From positions 1 through 29,218 of the forward strand of contig UQDR01000022.1 of NCBI GenBank assembly GCA_900539835.1: DNA of 29,218 nt. Direction: 5' to 3'. Numbering within the stretch: position 1 is the first letter of the stretch; the number at the start of each line of letters is the position of its first letter. Below the pieces are notes generated by a model that saw only the letters and a list, made by a program, of their open reading frames with translations, did no database searches and had not been told where the DNA came from. The position numbers and the translations under genes are program-made. The DNA is from an uncultured Ruminococcus sp. GTDB taxonomy: Bacteria > Bacillota > Clostridia > Oscillospirales > Ruminococcaceae. Positions 24,555 to 29,218 of this stretch are shown here, piece by piece.

Positions 24555-25104
24555 TATTCTTCCGCCCCTTGTCCTGACAATAATCTGTATCGTGGTTTCG
24601 GGCTTGCTTGTTTTCGCACATAACAAAACCTATGTAGATACAACCGGTGTTATGACTGACGAGCTGAAAGCAGGCTGTGAGGAAATCTTCGGCGAGGGAG
24701 ACTATGAAATGCTCCTTGATAAGAATTCTGATACGAAAACGCCTATAACCTTTGATACTGAGGGCGTGGTTTCGGTTATTACCGACAGCTCTAAGGAAAA
24801 ATGCCTGATAGAATTAGAGGAGGACGGCTATTCAAAAGGCGGACTTCATGTGCTTATCGGCGTAAATTCCGACGGAAAAGTTGAGGGAATACATTTCCTT
24901 TCAATCGGCGAAACCCCCGGACTTGGCACAAAGGTTCAGGAAAAATCATTTCTTGATACATTGATAGGTTTTAATACCCAAACCAATCCTGATTCTATCG
25001 ATAACGTTACATCGGCTACATATTCCTCAAAGGGTATGAAATCTGCCTGTATGAAAGCGGTTAAGCTTTATTCTGAGCATAAGGAGGAGATTGCAAATGT
25101 CTGA
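24544..25104 (+). CDS. rnfG: Electron transport complex subunit RnfG
   Basis: 186 residues: one N-terminal membrane anchor (about 5-25) and an extracytoplasmic FMN-binding domain. Conserved ETPGLGTKVQEKSFL is followed by NVTSATYSSKG, whose Thr159 is the expected site of covalent FMN placed by ApbE. The ribosome site AAGGAGG is inside the end of rnfD. Overlaps rnfE by 8 bp. Confidence 0.95.
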   Translation: MKNNILPPLVLTIICIVVSGLLVFAHNKTYVDTTGVMTDELKAGCEEIFGEGDYEMLLDKNSDTKTPITFDTEGVVSVITDSSKEKCLIELEEDGYSKGGLHVLIGVNSDGKVEGIHFLSIGETPGLGTKVQEKSFLDTLIGFNTQTNPDSIDNVTSATYSSKGMKSACMKAVKLYSEHKEEIANV

Positions 25105-25786
25105 AAAGAAAAGCTGTATGTATGAATTTACTAAAGGATTAATCAAAGAAAATCCTACCCTTGTGACCCTCCTCGGAATGTGTCCGACTCTTGCCGTTAC
25201 AACAATGGCAGTAAACGGTATAGGAATGGGACTTGCAACAACTTTCGTGCTTGTCTGTTCAAATATAGTTATTTCACTTCTTAAAAATGTAATACCAAAA
25301 GCCGTGCGCCTGCCTTGCTTTATTGTAATTATTGCAGGGTTTGTAACGCTTATTAGCTTTATCCTTCAGGGATATTTCCCGTCGCTTTATTCGTCATTGG
25401 GTATATTCCTGTCGCTTATAACAGTAAACTGTATAATCCTCGGCAGAGCCGAAGCCTTTGCTTCAAAAAACAAGCTTGTTCCGTCAATATTGGATGGTCT
25501 GGGTATGGGACTTGGATTTACCGCTTCATTGTTTACGATGGGTTCTTTGAGAGAAATATTCGGTTCAGGAAGCTGGATGGGAATAGATATTCCGGTTATA
25601 AGCTCTAATCCTGTTCTTATATTTATAATGCCGGCAGGAGGCTTTTTTGTGCTAGGCTGCGTAATCGCATTAGTAAATAAAATTGCCAACAGAAAACCGC
25701 CTGCAGAAATTTCATGTAAAAACTGTCCTAATGCAGAAGCCTGCGGACAGGATTGCAGCAGCTGTTCAGAAATGGAGGTAAAATAA
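25097..25786 (+). CDS. rnfE: Electron transport complex subunit RnfE with Cys-rich C-terminal tail
   Basis: About 229 residues with six predicted membrane helices. The opening ENPTLVTLLGMCPTLAVTT carries the conserved cysteine of the RnfE half of the intramembrane [2Fe-2S] site shared with RnfA, and LITVNCIILGRAEAFASKN supplies the second conserved Cys. After the last helix there is an unusual tail (203-229) with five cysteines (207, 210, 216, 220, 223; C-x2-C-x5-C-x3-C-x2-C). ATG 25097 has AAGGAGGAG upstream. An in-frame TTG two codons earlier is rejected. Confidence 0.94.
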   Translation: MSEKKSCMYEFTKGLIKENPTLVTLLGMCPTLAVTTMAVNGIGMGLATTFVLVCSNIVISLLKNVIPKAVRLPCFIVIIAGFVTLISFILQGYFPSLYSSLGIFLSLITVNCIILGRAEAFASKNKLVPSILDGLGMGLGFTASLFTMGSLREIFGSGSWMGIDIPVISSNPVLIFIMPAGGFFVLGCVIALVNKIANRKPPAEISCKNCPNAEACGQDCSSCSEMEVK

Positions 25787-25788
25787 TT

Positions 25789-26364
25789 ATGAAAGAATTT
25801 CTTATAATTATGCTGTCTGCTGTTTTTGTAAACAACGTTGTGCTTTCGCAGTTCATGGGTATATGTCCGTTTTTGGGCGTATCAAAACAGCTTAAATCGT
25901 CAATAGGCATGGGCGGAGCAGTAATTTTTGTAATGGTTTGTGCAACAGCCTGTACATATCCTGTCTATAAATTGCTGGAGCTTGCAGGAATAGAGTATCT
26001 CCAAACAGTAGCGTTTATTCTTGTTATTGCATTGTTTGTACAGTTGGTTGAGATCGTTATGAAAAAGGTTATGCCGCCGCTTTATAAAGCGCTTGGAGTT
26101 TATCTTCCGCTTATTACAACAAACTGTGCGGTTCTTGGAGTAACTATTGCAAATATAGATAACGGATATACTTTTGCACAGTCAATAACAAATGCACTGG
26201 GAACAGGTTTGGCATTTACATTGGCATTGGTGCTGTTTTCGGGTGTGCGTTCAAGAATTGCAGATTCAAATATTCCTGAAACATTTAAGGGAGTTCCTGC
26301 AACATTGATTGCCGCATCTATCGTTTCATTGAGCTTTATGGGATTCAGCGGATTGTTCAGTTAA
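25789..26364 (+). CDS. rnfA: Electron transport complex subunit RnfA
   Basis: 191 residues with six membrane helices, homologous to RnfE and inserted with opposite topology. It holds NNVVLSQFMGICPFLGVSK and LITTNCAVLGV, whose cysteines complete the buried Fe-S centre. The start is ATG 25789, with GGAGG 11 nt before it; upstream in-frame codons are the rnfE end read in another frame. The stop is immediately followed by the ATG of the next gene. Confidence 0.95.
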   Translation: MKEFLIIMLSAVFVNNVVLSQFMGICPFLGVSKQLKSSIGMGGAVIFVMVCATACTYPVYKLLELAGIEYLQTVAFILVIALFVQLVEIVMKKVMPPLYKALGVYLPLITTNCAVLGVTIANIDNGYTFAQSITNALGTGLAFTLALVLFSGVRSRIADSNIPETFKGVPATLIAASIVSLSFMGFSGLFS

Positions 26365-26976
26365 ATGGATAATTCCAAAAGACGTAATCCGTGTGTTGAA
26401 TTTACAAAAGCTATGAAGAAAACACATACTATACTTATTCCCTCAATGCTTGATTTTCATTTTCCACTGCTTGTGTATGCATTTCTTGCAGGAGGATATA
26501 AAGCCGAAATTCTTGATAATAAAGGCGAGGATATAATTTCATGTGGTTGGGAGCATTCAAATAATGATGTGTGTTTTCCTGCTAACCTTATAATCGGGCA
26601 ATTTATTACCGCACTTAAAAGCGGCAAGTATGATATGAATAAAACAGCGCTTCTTCTGCCGCAGACGGGCGGAGGATGCCGTGCCTGTAACTATATTCAC
26701 TTGCTCAGAAAAGCTTTGATAAAAGCAGATCTTGAAAATGTGCCGGTTATTTCACTTAATGTAAGCGGAGTAGAAAAGCACAGCGGTTTTAATATTACGC
26801 CTATAATGGTGCTCACAGCCTGTTCAGCGATATTTTACAGTGATTTGCTTATGTATCTTTATCATAAAATTTCGCCTTATGAGAAAAATATCGGTGAAAC
26901 TAAAAGGCTTTGTCGGCAATGGGAAAAGAAAATTTCAAAGGGCTTTGAGCGTAAAAAAATATCTGTCGCCGCATGA
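26365..26976 (+). pseudogene. HgdB/2-hydroxyacyl-CoA dehydratase activase-related protein, N-terminal part (frameshifted)
   Basis: A 203-codon open frame that starts directly on the rnfA stop. It resembles the C-terminal half (DUF2229/HgdB-like region) of large acyl-CoA dehydratase activase proteins: HTILIPSMLDFHFPLLVYAF, NNDVCFPANLIIGQF with Cys70, LLLPQTGGGCRACNY with Cys105 and Cys108, ENVPVISLN and LYHKISPYEKNIGETKRL. No BcrAD/BadFG ATPase domain is present. The frame leaves the family at ERKKISVAA and stops; the family sequence continues in the +1 frame from the same spot. The junction is seven A at 26953-26959: six would join the frames as R-K-K-Y-L-S-P-H-E. It may be a real inactivation, an assembly error or a slippage event. 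Its role in or beside Rnf is unknown. Confidence 0.75.
26953..26959 (+). other. A7 homopolymer at the frameshift junction
   Basis: GCGT followed by seven A and TATCTG. Reading with six A fuses both frames of the activase-like gene without loss of a conserved block. Poly-A runs are known sites of slippage and of sequencing error. Confidence 0.8.
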
Positions 26977-27610
26977 AATGAAAATAGTGTTTGAGAATAT
27001 TGCCAAGAGCTTTGCAGATATTGAACAAGAGCCGATAACGACTAAAAAAGTCTGTGTTGCGGGAGAGCTTTATATAAAGTTTTGTTCTTTGGGAAATAAC
27101 GGACTTGAAAAAACACTGGAAAACCGAAGCTGTGAAATTGTCATGAGCGGTTTCGTGCCATATATGATGTATCTTATTGATAATTGCACTGCTGATGATA
27201 GAATCTATAATAGATTTTCTTTTTCAGGTATTGGTGCGAGAGTGCTGATAAAATATATGGATCATCTTCAGAAGCAGGTGAATCTTGCATTGACAAAGCA
27301 GGGATTTGAGCCAATTACAAGATATGTTACTTTGAAAAAGGATTGCTCATGGGCGGCTGATTTCGGCGAAACAATGGGCGACGGATGGCTTATTTCGGCG
27401 GAGATTATTGACGCTTTGAACCGGGGCAGTAAAAGCTGTATCGTTGCAGTGCCGTTTGGCTGTCTTGTCAGTCATTCCTGTGCAAGAGGTGTGATAAATA
27501 AAATACGTCGGCGTTATCCTGATACGGTTATAAGCGCATTGGATTTTGATTCGGGACTGGCGAAAATAAATCAGCTTAACAGAATACAAATGATTCTTAA
27601 TTTTACATAA
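26954..27610 (+). pseudogene. HgdB/2-hydroxyacyl-CoA dehydratase activase-related protein, C-terminal part (frameshifted)
   Basis: About 218 codons of the same family, in the next frame. It begins around VKKYLSPHEMKIVF; the same frame is open further upstream to 26840, but there it reads out of register with the family. Conserved blocks: VCVAGELYIKFCSLGNNGLEKTL, an acidic middle, GDGWLISAEIID, IVAVPFGCLVSHSCARG and the closing YPDTVISALDFDSGLAKINQLNRI, as at the end of activase proteins. In-frame ATGs at 26879 and 26978 lack convincing ribosome sites, so independent translation is doubtful. With the first part the intact gene would be about 415 residues, 26365-27610. It ends 15 bp before rnfB. 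Confidence 0.75.
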
Positions 27611-27625
27611 AAGAGGAGGATTAAC

Positions 27626-28411
27626 TTGGAATATTTAATACCTATCGGGCTTTTTGCAGGACTTGGGATCTTAGCGGGAGTGCTTCTGACGGTGGTGTCT
27701 AAAGCTTTTGCCGTTAAAACTGACGATAGAATTGAAGCGGCACAGGAGGCTTTGCCTCAGGTAAACTGCGGAGCTTGTGGATTTTCAGGCTGTAATGACT
27801 ATGCTGAAGCGGTTGTGACAAAGGGTGCGGAATGTAATCTTTGTAAGCCCGGCGGAGCTGAGAGTGCGGCAAAACTGGCGGAGATCATGGGCGTAGAAGC
27901 TCAGGCAGCAGAACCTATGACAGCGTTTGTGCGCTGTGCTGGAGACTGTAATGTAACAAGGCATAAATATGACTTTGACGGCATTCAAAGCTGTGCAGCA
28001 TGCAACAGATTTTACAACGGAAGTAAGACCTGTACCAGCGGTTGCATGGGATATGGTGACTGCGTAAAGGTTTGTCCTCAGGGAGCAATATCCATTGTGG
28101 ACAGAATTGCTGTTATAGACCCCGAAAAATGCATAGGCTGCGGTCTTTGTGCAAAGGAATGCCCTAATGACCTTATTGCCGTAAGACGGAAATCTCAAAA
28201 GGTTGAGGTTATGTGTTCATCGGGAGATATGGGAAGGCTTACAAGAGAAATTTGCTCTAACGGTTGTATAGGCTGTAAAATGTGTGAGAGAAAATGTCCG
28301 AAACAGGCTATTACCGTTATAAATAACCATGCCGTTATTGATTATGAAAAGTGCATCAACTGCGGAATTTGCGTTGATACTTGCAGGGTTCATGCAGTAA
28401 AAAGGATATAA
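27626..28411 (+). CDS. rnfB: Electron transport complex subunit RnfB (ferredoxin-like)
   Basis: A 261-residue subunit that accepts electrons from ferredoxin. An N-terminal membrane helix (about 5-27) is followed by a Cys cluster (48, 51, 56, 73; NCGACGFSGC). Further [4Fe-4S] motifs: Cys136, 140, 146, 150; Cys169, 172, 175, 179; Cys214, 217, 220, 224; and Cys243, 246, 249, 253. This makes the clostridial-type, cluster-rich RnfB rather than the two-cluster proteobacterial form. The start is TTG at 27626 after GAGGAGG. It is last in the Rnf operon and separated from rnfA by the activase-like gene. Confidence 0.95.
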   Translation: MEYLIPIGLFAGLGILAGVLLTVVSKAFAVKTDDRIEAAQEALPQVNCGACGFSGCNDYAEAVVTKGAECNLCKPGGAESAAKLAEIMGVEAQAAEPMTAFVRCAGDCNVTRHKYDFDGIQSCAACNRFYNGSKTCTSGCMGYGDCVKVCPQGAISIVDRIAVIDPEKCIGCGLCAKECPNDLIAVRRKSQKVEVMCSSGDMGRLTREICSNGCIGCKMCERKCPKQAITVINNHAVIDYEKCINCGICVDTCRVHAVKRI

Positions 28412-28427
28412 AAAGGAGTCTTAGACC

Positions 28428-28907
28428 ATGAAAAGACAGGATTATTTATCTTGGGACGAATATTTTATGGGCGTAGCACTGCTTTCAGCAGGGCGAAGCA
28501 AGGATAATAATACACAGGTGGGGGCTTGTATAGTTTCAGACGAAAACAAGGTTCTTTCTGTTGGATATAACGGAATGCCTACCGGCTGTTGTGATGATGA
28601 CATGCCTTGGGAGAGAGAGGGAAATACCCTTGAAACCAAGTATCCTTTTGTCTGCCATGCAGAGCTTAACGCTATCCTTAACAGGATCACAGGAAGCTTA
28701 AAGGACGCAAGAATTTATGTTTCGCTTTTTCCTTGCAACGAATGTGCGAAAGCTATTATTCAAAGCGGCATAAAGGAAGTTGTATATATGGAGGACAAAT
28801 ATGCTGAATCTGACTCAGTTAAGGCTTCTAAAATGATGTTCTCCATGGCTGGCGTTAAAATCCGTCAATATGAGGTAACGGGAAGAGAAATTAATATAAA
28901 GCTATAG
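28428..28907 (+). CDS. Deoxycytidylate (dCMP) deaminase family protein
   Basis: A 159-residue zinc deaminase converting dCMP to dUMP for thymidylate synthesis (ComEB-like). Zinc and catalytic residues: His77 and Glu79 in VCHAELNAI, Cys103 and Cys106 in FPCNECAKAI. The substrate region GYNGMPTGCCDDDMPW is as in dCMP deaminases. It follows rnfB by 16 bp, with AAAGGAG before the ATG, so it is probably at the tail of the rnf transcript by proximity rather than by shared function. Confidence 0.92.
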   Translation: MKRQDYLSWDEYFMGVALLSAGRSKDNNTQVGACIVSDENKVLSVGYNGMPTGCCDDDMPWEREGNTLETKYPFVCHAELNAILNRITGSLKDARIYVSLFPCNECAKAIIQSGIKEVVYMEDKYAESDSVKASKMMFSMAGVKIRQYEVTGREINIKL

Positions 28908-29218
28908 AGCCATTCGTTGATTTTGCAAGCTTACCACAGTGAGGACGAAACATTAATTTTTTTAAAAGTAATAAAGTGGTTCTCACAGAACCTTGACTCG
29001 AGCCGATTCAAATTAATTGTTTTATCAAATTTGATTGGCGAGAAATGCGCCGTCTGCGCTAAGACCGGGACGTCTGAGGACAAACTCAGCTACGCTGAGT
29101 GGCGGGCTGTCGAGGACGCCAGCCCCTACACAAGATTTGCGAACTCACCTTAGCGGGGTCAAAGTATTGTATCTCACAAACTGATATCGTAACATGGCCC
29201 GTGCGGCCGAGCACCCGT
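28908..29218. repeat. Non-coding, hairpin-rich and GC-richer window edge
   Basis: No credible gene. Hairpins: GGTTCT/AGAACC (28978-28983 with 28987-28992); an AT-rich stem (29003-29014 with 29028-29038); ACTCAG/CTGAGT around 29084-29100; and GGGCTG/CAGCCC (about 29104-29125), followed by CCTACACAAG. Read in reverse, the last resembles the family of TGTAGGGGC...GCCCGCC intergenic palindromes I associate with gut Firmicute genomes; this is from memory. From about 29040 the DNA is clearly GC-richer than the neighbouring genes. The first hairpin may terminate the rnf/dCMP transcript. Confidence 0.45.

Noticed and set aside
27785..28198. 137-codon open frame antisense to rnfB
   Set aside because: The opposite strand encodes the Cys motifs of RnfB; this is a shadow frame.
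28917..29153. 78-codon open frame after the dCMP deaminase gene
   Set aside because: It starts at TTG without a ribosome site, crosses several hairpins and the GC-rich repeat, and resembles no protein.
28970..29218. tRNA or other structural RNA gene in the right edge
   Set aside because: Stems are present, but no cloverleaf, T-loop or CCA-adjacent acceptor pairing could be found.

Overview
The window reads as low-GC chromosomal DNA from a strictly anaerobic gut or rumen Firmicute, most likely Ruminococcus or a close relative in the Oscillospiraceae. Pointers are the clostridial-type Rnf operon, a secreted GH5_8 beta-mannanase with an extra C-terminal module, an Asp T-box in front of hisS/aspS, strong AGGAGG ribosome sites and AT-rich spacers. 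The species cannot be named from the sequence alone. No rRNA, tRNA, CRISPR array, intact transposase or phage gene was found. Nearly all of the window is ordinary coding DNA; the two window edges and the leader before the malic enzyme gene carry hairpin-rich repeat-like DNA.

Layout. 1-91: hairpin-rich edge. 92-1330 (-): AI-2E family membrane protein. 1456-3141 (-): acetolactate synthase, divergent from malic enzyme (3456-4628, +); each has a near-consensus promoter in the shared spacer, and the malic enzyme leader is an unusual run of hairpins. 4658-5875 (+): CapA-like lipoprotein, converging on an SGNH/GDSL lipoprotein (5921-7153, -), which lies behind a stand-alone sugar ABC ATPase (7234-8376, -). 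8541-9770 (-): an RsuA-type pseudouridine synthase and a DUF4830-like protein, divergent from a penicillin-binding transpeptidase (9909-11390, +). 11652-12059 (+): methylglyoxal synthase. A T-box riboswitch (about 12067-12301) follows directly and controls a ydcF-like gene, hisS, an unknown membrane protein and aspS (12313-16577). 16799-18199 (+): beta-mannanase. 18385-18768 (+): DtxR/MntR-family regulator. 18807-20271 (-): RluA-type pseudouridine synthase and a histidine phosphatase, divergent from an XRE regulator (20452-21069, +). 21226-28411 (+): apbE-rnfCDGEA, an HgdB/activase-like gene broken by a frameshift, then rnfB; dCMP deaminase follows. 28908-29218: a non-coding, GC-richer, repeat-like edge.

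How it works together. The Rnf operon would couple electron flow between ferredoxin and NAD to ion pumping, and ApbE would load FMN onto RnfD and RnfG, whose target threonines are visible. The T-box operon ties charging of tRNA-Asp (specifier GAC) to synthesis of AspRS, HisRS and two extra proteins. Acetolactate synthase, malic enzyme and methylglyoxal synthase all sit near the triose-phosphate/pyruvate branch of metabolism. The mannanase, the sugar ABC ATPase and perhaps the SGNH lipoprotein fit plant-polysaccharide use.

The most notable item is the HgdB/2-hydroxyacyl-CoA-dehydratase-activase-like gene placed between rnfA and rnfB. Its two halves are in different frames and join at a run of seven A. 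Next are the structured leader of malic enzyme, the two accessory genes in the T-box operon and the Cys-rich tail of RnfE.
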